Part shown: one piece after another, positions 43,889-50,845 of the stretch
Layout: every line of letters begins with the position of its first letter
How positions within the stretch are numbered: position 1 is the first letter of the stretch
Origin: Actinoplanes missouriensis 431
Lineage (GTDB): Bacteria; Actinomycetota; Actinomycetes; Mycobacteriales; Micromonosporaceae
Reading direction: 5' to 3'
Assembly (NCBI RefSeq): GCF_000284295.1
Contig: NC_017093.1
Span: 2,294,001-2,358,000 of the forward strand
DNA length: 64,000 nucleotides
Translations under genes and position numbers: made by a program
Notes under the pieces: model-generated
The model's input: the letters and a program-made list of their open reading frames with translations, nothing else
Told to the model about the DNA's origin: nothing
Databases searched by the model: none

Positions 43889-45103
43889 ATGGACGCCGAC
43901 CTGCCGGAGTACCCGTTTCCGCAGCCCACGGCCCTGGACCCGCCGCCCGAGTGGGAACGGCTCCGGACCGGTTGCCCGGTGGCCGAGATCCGGCTGGCGA
44001 GCGGCGACCAGGCGCTGCTGCTCACCCGGTACGCCGACGTGCGGCAGGTGCTCAGCGACCCCCGGTTCTCTCGGCAGCTCGACGCCGACGGCGCGGCCCG
44101 GGTCACCGCGCAGGAGTCCGGCGGGGTCTTCGGCACCGAGCAGAACAGCATCTCGTCGGCCGGCGCCGCGCATCAGCGGTGGCGGCGGCTGGTCGGCCGC
44201 TACTTCACCGCGAAACGGATGGCCGCGATGCAGCCGCGGATCGCCGCGATGGCGAACCAGCTGATCGACGACATGCTCACCCGGACCGAAGCCGACCTGG
44301 TCAGCGCGTACGCGTTCCCGATCCCGGTCTGGGTGATCTGCGACCTGCTCGGTGTGCCGGACTCCGACCGCGACCGGTTCGCCTACTGGTCGGACACCAT
44401 GCTCAGCCTGACCCGGTACACGCAGAAGGAGATCGACGAGGGGCAACTGGAGTTCGGCGAGTACCTCTGGTCGCACATCGAGGCCAAGCGCGCGAACCCC
44501 GGCGAGGACCTGATCAGCGACCTGGTCGGGATGGACGACGACGAGCTGACCCCGCTGGAGCTGATCGGCACCGCGCAGGGCCTGCTGATCGCCGGGCACG
44601 AGACCACCGCCAACATGATCGGCAAGATGGTCGCGATGCTGCTGGCCGACCGGTCCCGCTGGGAACGGCTGCGCGCCGGGTACCGCACCGAGCCGGACCT
44701 GGTGCGTACGGCGGTGGAGGAGGCGCTGCGCTTCGACGCCAACCCGGGCTTCGGGATGCCCCGGTACATCACCGAGGAGATCGAGGTGAGCGGCGTGAAA
44801 CTGGCCGCGGGCAGCACCGTGATCAACAGCATGGCGGCGGCGAACCGGGACGAGACGGCGTTCGACGCGGCCGCCGAACTGGACCTGACCCGATCGCCCA
44901 ACCCGCACCTGGCGTTCGGGGCCGGGCCGCACTCGTGCATCGGGCAGGCGCTGGCCCGTACCGAACTGCAGATCGCTCTCACCGCCCTGCTGGACCGGAT
45001 CCCCGGGTTGCGCCTGGCCGGGCCCGCCGCGGACCTGCCGCGGCGGGAGGGCCTGATGATCGGTGGCCTGGAACGGGTCATGGTGACCGGCTTCCATGAC
45101 TGA
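43889..45103 (+). CDS. Cytochrome P450
   Basis: A 404-residue bacterial class I P450. The I-helix oxygen-binding motif is LLIAGHETTANMIG near residue 237, the ExxR helix is VEEALRFD, and the haem ligand loop is FGAGPHSCIGQALAR (Cys near 350). N-terminal PEYPFPQPTALDPPPEWERLR is usual for CYP105/107-type enzymes. It is a soluble monooxygenase needing a ferredoxin, which is encoded by the overlapping next gene. The substrate is unknown and no biosynthetic cluster surrounds it. Confidence 0.92.
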   Translation: MDADLPEYPFPQPTALDPPPEWERLRTGCPVAEIRLASGDQALLLTRYADVRQVLSDPRFSRQLDADGAARVTAQESGGVFGTEQNSISSAGAAHQRWRRLVGRYFTAKRMAAMQPRIAAMANQLIDDMLTRTEADLVSAYAFPIPVWVICDLLGVPDSDRDRFAYWSDTMLSLTRYTQKEIDEGQLEFGEYLWSHIEAKRANPGEDLISDLVGMDDDELTPLELIGTAQGLLIAGHETTANMIGKMVAMLLADRSRWERLRAGYRTEPDLVRTAVEEALRFDANPGFGMPRYITEEIEVSGVKLAAGSTVINSMAAANRDETAFDAAAELDLTRSPNPHLAFGAGPHSCIGQALARTELQIALTALLDRIPGLRLAGPAADLPRREGLMIGGLERVMVTGFHD

Positions 45104-45305
45104 GCTGCGGGTCGTCGTCGACCGGGAACTCTGCTGCGGCGCGGGGCAGTGCGTGCTGCTCGCACCGGCGGTCTTCGACCAGGACGAGGACGACGGGATC
45201 GTGGTCCTGCTCGAGGCGGAACCCGCGGAGGCGCACCGGAAAGTGGTGACCGAAGCGGCGGCGGTCTGCCCGACGGGCGCCATCGCGATATCCCAGGGGT
45301 CATAA
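45096..45305 (+). CDS. [3Fe-4S] ferredoxin, P450 partner
   Basis: A 69-residue ferredoxin. Cysteines in RELCCGAGQCVLLAP and AVCPTGAIAI follow the single-cluster actinobacterial pattern, where the position of one normal [4Fe-4S] ligand is a non-Cys residue (Ala/Gly in GAGQC). Its ATG lies within the end of the P450 gene (8-bp overlap), so the two are translationally coupled. It passes electrons from a ferredoxin reductase to the P450. Confidence 0.9.
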   Translation: MTELRVVVDRELCCGAGQCVLLAPAVFDQDEDDGIVVLLEAEPAEAHRKVVTEAAAVCPTGAIAISQGS

Positions 45306-45497
45306 CATCATGTGATGGTCACTCCGTGATCTACCGCGTTGTAGCAGCTGGTCGATAACGTCCCGTCTCACGGGAACGGCGATCGTCGAGTCCGTTTCTG
45401 ATCGGCCGCGGCCACCGTCGCGCCGGCCCCTGCGCAACCGCCGGCCACGGCGTACCCACCGTGGCCGCTTGTGGTGCGTTTGGCAGACTCTGCAGCC

Positions 45498-45863
45498 ATG
45501 GGGTTGTTCACGCTGCCGGAGGCCCGTGACGAGCTGAAGCGGCTGCGGCCGGTGCTCGACGAGATCGTGACCGTCCGCGCCGACCTGGTCGAACTCTCCG
45601 CCGCGCTCACACCCGGTGGCGAGCCCACCGATCTGGGCGGCCTGCCGGAGCGAAAGGCCGCCGAGGCCCGGCTGAACGAGCTGATGACCGAGGTGCAGGA
45701 GACCGGCGCCGAGCTCAAGGGCGTCGCGCCGCTGCTCGTCGACTTCCCGGCCGACCTGGACGGGGTGCCGGTGCTGCTCTGCTGGCTGGAGGGCGACCCG
45801 GAGATCACCTGGTACCACCGAGCAGACCTGGGCTTCGCCGGCCGCCGCCCCCTGCCCGGATGA
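45498..45863 (+). CDS. DUF2203-family protein
   Basis: A 121-residue protein. It starts MGLFTLPEARDELKRLRPVL, an amphipathic helical region, and ends with the conserved GVAPLLVDFPADLDGVPVLLCWLEGDPEITWYHRADLGFAGRRPL, the DUF2203 signature (LCW..GE..I.YWH..  .GFAGR). The family is widespread and of unknown function. ATG 45498 fits the usual N-terminus. It stands alone, with about 190 bp of unannotated upstream DNA that could hold its promoter. Confidence 0.82.
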   Translation: MGLFTLPEARDELKRLRPVLDEIVTVRADLVELSAALTPGGEPTDLGGLPERKAAEARLNELMTEVQETGAELKGVAPLLVDFPADLDGVPVLLCWLEGDPEITWYHRADLGFAGRRPLPG

Positions 45864-45902
45864 CCCCGCGGGCGGCCCGATCGGCGGACCGCCCGAGGTG
45901 CG

Positions 45903-45962
45903 TCACTTCTTCTTGGACTTCTTGTCCTTCTTCTTCTTGTCCTTCTTCGACTTCTTCGCCAC
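45903..45962 (-). CDS. Lysine-rich 19-residue micro-ORF
   Basis: GTG 45960-45962 is preceded at six bases by GAGGGGAGG, one of the best ribosome sites in the window. It reads VAKKSKKDKKKKDKKSKKK before TGA. Thirteen of 19 residues are Lys and the rest are Asp, Ser, Ala and Val. It is convergent with the DUF2203 gene, 39 bp apart. It may be a nucleic-acid-binding micropeptide or the tail of a longer upstream frame; the strong ribosome site favours the former. Confidence 0.5.
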   Translation of the reverse strand: MAKKSKKDKKKKDKKSKKK

Positions 45963-46058
45963 GGCCGGCCTCCCCTCGTCGCAGGCGAACGCTCCGTTCA
46001 CCCACCGGTAACCGTACGTGCATCTCCGGCCGCTCCGCATCCTCCGCATCGGAGGAGC

Positions 46059-46098
46059 CGACCCCGCGCCCGTGTCGCCGACCCCGCGCCCGTGTCGC
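46059..46098. repeat. 20-bp tandem pair
   Basis: CCGACCCCGCGCCCGTGTCG occurs twice in a row, just before dispersed-repeat copy B. Confidence 0.6.
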
Positions 46099-46111
46099 CG
46101 AGCTCGCGCTG

Positions 46112-46271
46112 GGAACCAGCCGGTCCGGCTGGCGCTCAGTGCTGTCCGAGGCCTCGCTGACAGCACTGTGAACCAGCTCGCCTCGCCCGGCTGGTTAGCA
46201 GTGCTGTCGAGCGCCCGTTTTGTCCGCGCTGAGCGCCAGCCGGCAGCCGCGTTTCCAAGATCCGCGAACTC
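46112..46271. repeat. Dispersed hairpin repeat, copy B
   Basis: The reverse complement aligns with 614-684 joined to 2227-2320. It contains the palindrome CAGCACTGTGAACCAGC with GCTGGTTAGCAGTGCTG (about 46162-46210) and a second CAGTGCTGTC arm near 46137. It is uninterrupted here, showing the state before the IS1182 insertion in copy A. No gene is recognised between 45963 and 46407. Confidence 0.75.
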
Positions 46272-46298
46272 GGTGCGTGAGTTGTGCGTCGGCGCGCT

Positions 46299-46398
46299 GT
46301 GGTGCGGCCGCGCCGTGCTGTAGCCCGCCGTTCTGTGGCCGCGCCGTTCTGTGGCCGCGCCGTGCTGCGGCCGGGCCGTGCTGTGCTGTGGCCGCGCA
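46299..46398. repeat. 16-bp tandem array (TTCTGTGGCCGCGCCG type)
   Basis: Exact units at 46331 and 46347, with diverged copies on both sides (about six in all). It lies between dispersed-repeat copy B and the 3' end of the yccF-like gene. Confidence 0.75.
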
Positions 46399-46407
46399 GG
46401 CGTTTTT

Positions 46408-46785
46408 CTACGGGACGTCGACGATGTCGCGGCCGAGGGGCCAGAGGGCGGCCGGGACCAGCTTGAAGTTCGCGATGCCGAATGGGATGCCGATGATCGT
46501 CACGCACTGGGCGATGCCGGCCGCGATGTGGGCCAGGGCGATCCACCAGCCGAACAGGATGAGCCACACGATGTTCGCGAGACCGGACGCGATGCCGGCG
46601 CCGGGGTCGTCGACGATCGTCCGGCCGAACGGCCACGCCGAGTAGATCGCCAGCCGCAGCGACGCGACGCCGAACGGGATCGTGATGATCAGGATGAAGG
46701 AGATCAAGGCGGCCAGCAGGTAGGCCAGTGCGAGCGCCCAACCGAAGAAGATGAACCAGAGCACGTTGAGGATCAAGCGAATCAC
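46408..46785 (-). CDS. YccF-family (DUF307) membrane protein
   Basis: About 125 residues with two repeats of the YccF domain: RLILNVLWFIFFGWALALAYLLAALISF with ITIPFGVASLRLAIYSAWPFGR, then GLANIVWLILFGWWIALAHIAAGIAQC with IGIPFGIANFKLVPAALWPLGR. Four membrane helices are expected. The role of YccF proteins is not established. GTG 46785, 46788 and 46812 are possible starts; the first gives the most usual N-terminus. It is divergent from the ion-channel gene, about 70 bp apart. Confidence 0.87.
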   Translation of the reverse strand: MIRLILNVLWFIFFGWALALAYLLAALISFILIITIPFGVASLRLAIYSAWPFGRTIVDDPGAGIASGLANIVWLILFGWWIALAHIAAGIAQCVTIIGIPFGIANFKLVPAALWPLGRDIVDVP

Positions 46786-46883
46786 CACTCCAGCGTGACG
46801 CACCCGCGCCACCCTTGGCCGTTTGATGCCCGGCTCATAGGGTGTGTCCGGATCATCGCGCCACCGAGGAGACCCTGCCGTCC

Positions 46884-47741
46884 ATGTTCCGCTCGCACGT
46901 CGCCTCCCGCTGCGCGATGCTGGTCAGCGCGCCCTGGTTCAACCTGGCCTCCTTCGCGGTCATCATGATCAACGCGGTGGCGCTGGGGCTGGAGACCTAC
47001 CCCGCGGTGGTCACGGCAGTCGGTCCGCTTCTGCACCTCATCGAGTACGCCTGCGTCGCGCTCTTCGCCGCCGAACTGCTCGTCCGTTTCGGCATGCACG
47101 CCCGTCGCCCGGCCGGCTTCTTCGCCGACGGCTGGAACCTGTTCGACCTGGCCGTGATCGTGGCGCCGCTGCTGCCCGGCGTCCGGGAGAACGTGACGCT
47201 GTTCCGCCTGCTGCGGCTCGCCCGGATCGTTCGCACGTTCCGGCTGTTCCCGAGCCTGCGGGTGATCTTGATCGGGATCCGGCACAGCCTGCCCGGCCTC
47301 GGCAGCTTCCTGTTGATCACCGCGCTGCTGCTGTACGGCTACGCGATCCTCGGCTGGATGATGTTCGGCGCCGCCTACCCGGAGCGGTACGGCACGGTCG
47401 GCCAGGCGATGCTCACGCTGTTCCTGCTGCTGTCACTGGACGGGATCACCGACACGCTGCAGGCCGGCCGGGAGATCACCGAGTGGGCCGTCCTCTACTA
47501 CGTGTCGTACATGGTGGCGGCCTGCTATCTGCTCACCAACCTGCTGGTCGGCCTGGTGCTGACCGCGCTGCAGGAGGCGCACGAGGCGGAACGGGCGGCG
47601 CGGGTGAAGCCGGAGCCGATCAACCCGGATCAGGCGTCGGTGGAGCACAGCCTCGCCGAGCTGCGGTCCGCGCTGGAGGCGCTGGAACGGCAGCTCGGCG
47701 AGCGGTCGGTCAGTAAGCTCCCGGAACAGGTACGCCGATAG
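46884..47741 (+). CDS. Voltage-gated-type cation channel (ion transport family)
   Basis: A 285-residue six-helix channel subunit. S1 is FNLASFAVIMINAVALGLE. The S4 voltage sensor is LFRLLRLARIVRTFRLFPSLRVI with Arg every third or fourth residue. The pore helix and filter LTLFLLLSLDGITDTL lie near residue 185, S6 is YYVSYMVAACYLLTNLLVGLVLTAL, and a C-terminal coiled coil (SLAELRSALEALERQL) should form the tetramer bundle. The layout matches the BacNav/NaChBac group. Its filter reads SLDGI where NaChBac has TLESW, an acidic but non-canonical selectivity site. Confidence 0.85.
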   Translation: MFRSHVASRCAMLVSAPWFNLASFAVIMINAVALGLETYPAVVTAVGPLLHLIEYACVALFAAELLVRFGMHARRPAGFFADGWNLFDLAVIVAPLLPGVRENVTLFRLLRLARIVRTFRLFPSLRVILIGIRHSLPGLGSFLLITALLLYGYAILGWMMFGAAYPERYGTVGQAMLTLFLLLSLDGITDTLQAGREITEWAVLYYVSYMVAACYLLTNLLVGLVLTALQEAHEAERAARVKPEPINPDQASVEHSLAELRSALEALERQLGERSVSKLPEQVRR

Positions 47742-47747
47742 CCTGTT

Positions 47748-48596
47748 CTATTTGACGGTCGCCGTCCCGTGCCGGCAGCCGGAGCAGCCGACCGCGGAGA
47801 GGCCGGTCCAGGTGTTCAGGTCGGAGCTGGTCGCCGTCCAGACCCCGCCGTTGGTGTACTTGTCGACGTAGATCCGCCAGCGGCCGTCGTCGAGCCGGAC
47901 CAGCGACGGGCCCTCGTAGCCTGCGCTCCAGAGCGTGCCTCGGTTGATCCAGCCCTCGTAGAGGTTGGCCGTGGTGGTCCAGTGCTCGATGTACTTGGTG
48001 GTCTCGTTCTTGGTGAACGCGTGCCAGGTGCTGCCGGACTTCACCACGAACGTGTCGATGTGGTTGGTGCCCAGGCCCCACATCTGTGACGGACCGCTCC
48101 AGCTGGTCAGGGCGGTGTTCTGGGCGGTGTAGACGTACGGGCGGAAGCACCACGCGCACGCGGTGGACGCCACGCTCGTGATGATCCGCACGACGCCGTT
48201 CTCGACGTAGAACTCCGGCGCCCAGGTGTAGTTCGCGCCCGCGATGCCGGCCGGGACGCTGGCGACGGTGGACCAGGACGTCAGGTTGGTGCTCGTCGCG
48301 ATGGCGAAGTAGGTGGAGTTGGTGGTCCAGGACTGCACCGTGTACGCGATGTAGTAGCGCCCGTTGTGCTTGAGGATGCTCGGGTCGCGCAGCACACCTG
48401 TCGGTCCGCGGAAGTTGGTGTCCGACAGGACGCTGTACGAGGTGCCACCGTTCGTGGACTGGTAGATCCAGAGTTCCTGGTCGGCGGCGCCGTCGCCCTT
48501 GAAGGTGGAGTAGATCAGGGTGGTGGCCGCCGAGGCGGGTTGCGGGGCGAGGAGGGCGCCGAGCATCAGCGCGAGGAGGGCCGTCAGAAGTCTCAT
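47748..48596 (-). CDS. Secreted GH43-like glycosidase
   Basis: A 282-residue exported protein with signal peptide MRLLTALLALMLGALLAPQPASA; ATG 48596 has GGAGG seven bases upstream. The mature part is a five-bladed-propeller-like domain with family-43-type stretches: VLRDPSILKHNGRYYIAYT (Asp), TWAPEFYVENGVVRI (WAPE motif), and EGPSLVRLDDGRWRIYVDKY (EGP motif, catalytic Glu). It probably removes arabinose or xylose from plant polysaccharides. A short ORF encoding a hydrophobic 32-residue peptide and an operator-like site precede it. Confidence 0.82.
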   Translation of the reverse strand: MRLLTALLALMLGALLAPQPASAATTLIYSTFKGDGAADQELWIYQSTNGGTSYSVLSDTNFRGPTGVLRDPSILKHNGRYYIAYTVQSWTTNSTYFAIATSTNLTSWSTVASVPAGIAGANYTWAPEFYVENGVVRIITSVASTACAWCFRPYVYTAQNTALTSWSGPSQMWGLGTNHIDTFVVKSGSTWHAFTKNETTKYIEHWTTTANLYEGWINRGTLWSAGYEGPSLVRLDDGRWRIYVDKYTNGGVWTATSSDLNTWTGLSAVGCSGCRHGTATVK

Positions 48597-48628
48597 GGTG
48601 AGCCTCCGGGGGAGCGAGCGTTAACAGC

Positions 48629-48727
48629 TCAGAGGGTGAGTGGCTGGCCCGCGGCGTGGACGGCGACGAGCGCAGCGAACGTGGCGAGCGCCGCGACGGA
48701 GAGCAGACGGACGAGTTTCCAGGGCAT
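48629..48727 (-). CDS. 32-residue hydrophobic peptide upstream of the GH43-like gene
   Basis: ATG 48727 with GAAGGGA upstream encodes MPWKLVRLLSVAALATFAAL followed by VAVHAAGQPLTL. This looks like a bare signal peptide or single membrane helix. It is the first ORF after a good promoter and ends 32 bp before the GH43-like start, so it would be co-transcribed. It may be a real small membrane protein, a leader ORF, or a remnant of an exported protein. Confidence 0.45.
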   Translation of the reverse strand: MPWKLVRLLSVAALATFAALVAVHAAGQPLTL

Positions 48728-48759
48728 CGGGGGGATCCCTTCGATCTCGTGTTTCGTCT

Positions 48760-48787
48760 ATGTTAACGATCACACCACGAGTGTCAA
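48760..48787 (-). promoter_or_regulatory. Promoter and LacI-type operator for the GH43-like operon
   Basis: On the reverse strand TTGACA (48787-48782) and TAACAT (48765-48760) are separated by 16 bp. Overlapping them, TGTGATCGTTAACA (48774-48761) is a LacI-like imperfect dyad. A second site, GAGC-GTTAAC-A-GCTC (48616-48630), lies just before the glycosidase. GTTAAC-centred dyads fit sugar-responsive LacI-family control, which is inferred, as no such regulator is in the window. Confidence 0.55.
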
Positions 48788-48791
48788 TGTC

Positions 48792-49367
48792 TCACCGTGC
48801 GGCGGTGCGGGCCGCCGGCGGCAACTGAGCCGGGTCGCCGGCCTGCCACCGCGCGGGCGTCTCGCCCAGGGCGCTCAACTCCGCGATCTGCAACTGGCAC
48901 CAGGGGGAGTAGGCATCGTCGCGGGCCTCGGCGCGGAAGGTGTCCCAGGGCATCCAGCGGACCGCCTCCACCTCGTCCGGGTTCGGCGCCGGCTCCGCGG
49001 TGACCGTGGCGTAGAAGACCGGGCACATCTCGTTCTCCACGACGCCGTCCAGTTCGGCCCGATAGCGGAAGGCCGGCAGCACGAGCCGGACCTCGTCCAG
49101 GGTGAGTCCGAGCTCGAACGAGGCGCGTCGGCGCACGGCGTCGGCGATCGGCTCGCCCTGTGCCGGGTGGCCGCAGACGCTGTTGGTCCAGATGCCCGGC
49201 CAGGTCTTCTTGCTCAATGCGCGCTGGGAAACCAGAAAGCGGCCGGCGGAATCGAATATGTAACAGGAGAACGCGAGGTGAAGCGGCGTCGAATCGGTGT
49301 GGACAGTTTGTTTGTCCGCGACGCCAATGGCCGCACCGGATTCGTTGAGCAGAATGACATGTTCCAC
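48792..49367 (-). CDS. idi: Isopentenyl-diphosphate delta-isomerase, type I
   Basis: A 191-residue Nudix-fold enzyme that interconverts IPP and DMAPP. The active-site Cys is in TNSVCGHPAQGEP, the metal-binding His in HTDSTPLHLAFSCYIFD, and the catalytic Glu pair in ELDGVVENEMCPVFYA. The start is GTG 49367 (AGG eight bases upstream), giving the canonical VEHVILLNESG N-terminus. It is divergent from an indole prenyltransferase that needs DMAPP, so it probably feeds that enzyme as well as general isoprenoid synthesis. Confidence 0.92.
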   Translation of the reverse strand: MEHVILLNESGAAIGVADKQTVHTDSTPLHLAFSCYIFDSAGRFLVSQRALSKKTWPGIWTNSVCGHPAQGEPIADAVRRRASFELGLTLDEVRLVLPAFRYRAELDGVVENEMCPVFYATVTAEPAPNPDEVEAVRWMPWDTFRAEARDDAYSPWCQLQIAELSALGETPARWQAGDPAQLPPAARTAAR

Positions 49368-49765
49368 GCGTTTTACCTGTTCTTGCGGAGTGGAACAGCA
49401 CATTACCCATCCCGGCGACGTTCCGCCAGGCACGGAGAGTAGTCGTTAGGCACTGTGGAGCGTGACCGGTTCTGTCACGTTGCGCCCCAACGTATTCGTT
49501 ACCTCCGGGCTTCCGTGGAAGATCATCTATCGAGTACGCTCCGTGCATCGTGAGAGCTCCTCACCTTCTTTTCGGTGAGGCTCGACAGGGCGAGGTAAAT
49601 GCGCGTCAAGCATTGCGGACGGTCACTGCTGTCCACTGTGATCTATGTCGCACTCGACTAAACGGCATGATCCAAATAACGATTGGTGGCAGTAAAAACA
49701 GGGATGGCCGGCCGTGGGGGCCGGACGGCCATGGCGGCGGCGGCTGCCGGACAACAGGGGTCGCG
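49368..49765. other. Divergent regulatory region between idi and the prenyltransferase
   Basis: No gene is seen in these 398 bases. They hold a dyad CGTGAC/GTCACG (49461-49479), a stem CCTCACC/GGTGAGG (49559-49580), and a relatively AT-rich tract near 49660-49710. A 24-codon ORF from ATG 49704 ends over the prenyltransferase start, but its composition is low-complexity. No Trp-rich leader peptide was found. Confidence 0.5.
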
Positions 49766-50845
49766 ATGCAGGACTTGACTGTTTTAGATCACCTCGGCGG
49801 TCAGTTGCGCCGACTCTGCGACGTCGTCGGGATGGACCCCGCGACACCGGTCCAGCTCCTTTCCGAGTTGCTCGGCCGGCACGGTTCCCGTCCGTTGAAC
49901 GCGCCACCGGCCTGGCCCTCGGACGTCTCCGACGACCACACCCCGATCGAGTTCTCCATCGCTTACAACGAGAGCGAGCCGCCGGCCCTGCGCATTCTCG
50001 CGGAAGCGTTCGGCGCGACTCCGGGTGTGCCGGCGAACGCCCTTGCCACCTACGAATTCCTGCGCGCCCAGTCCGCGCGGTACGGCCTGTCGACCAGCCG
50101 CCTCGACGCGGTCCGTGACCTGTTCGCCACCGAGCACCCGCAGGGCGACTTCGTGCTCTGGCTGTCCCTGGTGTTCCGCAACGGCCGGCCGCCCGAGTTC
50201 AAGGTCTACTTCAACCCGGAGCTGACCGGGCCGGAGAACTCACCCCGCGTCGTGGAGCAGGCGCTCGATCGGCTCGGCCTCGGTCCCGCGTACCAGAAGA
50301 TGGTGAGCCTGGCCGTGCGCCCGGGTGAGCTGGCCCGCAAAGATCGGCTGACGTTCTTTGCTCTTGATCTTCAGGACGGGCCGCAGGCCCGGGTGAAGCT
50401 CTATCTCTCGCACCACGACGCGCGCGCGGAGGACGTGGCCCGCGCCGCCTCGGTCGTCGACGGCGTGGACCCCGCGCAGGTCGCCGAGTTCTGCGAGCTG
50501 GCCGGGCGCGCCGAGCGGTTCACCGGCCGGCCGCTGGTGGGCAGCTACACGATCACGCAGGGCGCCGACCGGCCCAACGGATACAGCGTCTACGTGCCGA
50601 TCCGCAGTTACGTCGGCGACGACCAGGAGGCGCGGGAGCGGGTGCTGCCGCTGCTCGAACGCTACCGGTTCGACCCGGCCATGCTCGACAAGGCGATCTC
50701 CGCGGTGACGTCCCGGCCGCTGGAGAGCGGCGTCGGTCTGATCGCGCACGTCTCGCTGCGGCTCGGCCCACCGCGACCGGGCATGACGGTCTATCTGTCG
50801 TCCGAGGCCTATCAGGTATTCGAAGGAGTCTCCCTTGTCCGCTGA
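49766..50845 (+). CDS. Indole (tryptophan) prenyltransferase, DMATS/ABBA type
   Basis: A 359-residue protein of the ABBA prenyltransferase fold: PIEFSIAYNESEPPALRILAEAFG, FKVYFNPELTGPENSP, ARVKLYLSHHDARAEDV and GYSVYVPIRSYV are spaced like the DMAPP-binding strands of bacterial 5-/6-DMATS enzymes. ATG 49766 has AGGGG five bases upstream. Together with the overlapping tryptophanase gene this matches the actinomycete iptA-tnaA pairs reported to attach dimethylallyl to the Trp benzene ring and then release the prenylated indole. The exact carbon prenylated cannot be read from the sequence. Confidence 0.85.
   Translation: MQDLTVLDHLGGQLRRLCDVVGMDPATPVQLLSELLGRHGSRPLNAPPAWPSDVSDDHTPIEFSIAYNESEPPALRILAEAFGATPGVPANALATYEFLRAQSARYGLSTSRLDAVRDLFATEHPQGDFVLWLSLVFRNGRPPEFKVYFNPELTGPENSPRVVEQALDRLGLGPAYQKMVSLAVRPGELARKDRLTFFALDLQDGPQARVKLYLSHHDARAEDVARAASVVDGVDPAQVAEFCELAGRAERFTGRPLVGSYTITQGADRPNGYSVYVPIRSYVGDDQEARERVLPLLERYRFDPAMLDKAISAVTSRPLESGVGLIAHVSLRLGPPRPGMTVYLSSEAYQVFEGVSLVR

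Noticed and set aside
46299..46398. A small coding sequence across the 16-bp array
   Set aside because: The unit length is not a multiple of three and the frames lack starts with ribosome sites.
49368..49765. A Trp-leader attenuator or T-box before the prenyltransferase/tryptophanase operon
   Set aside because: Stems are present but there is no Trp-codon cluster, no antiterminator pairing and no T-run.
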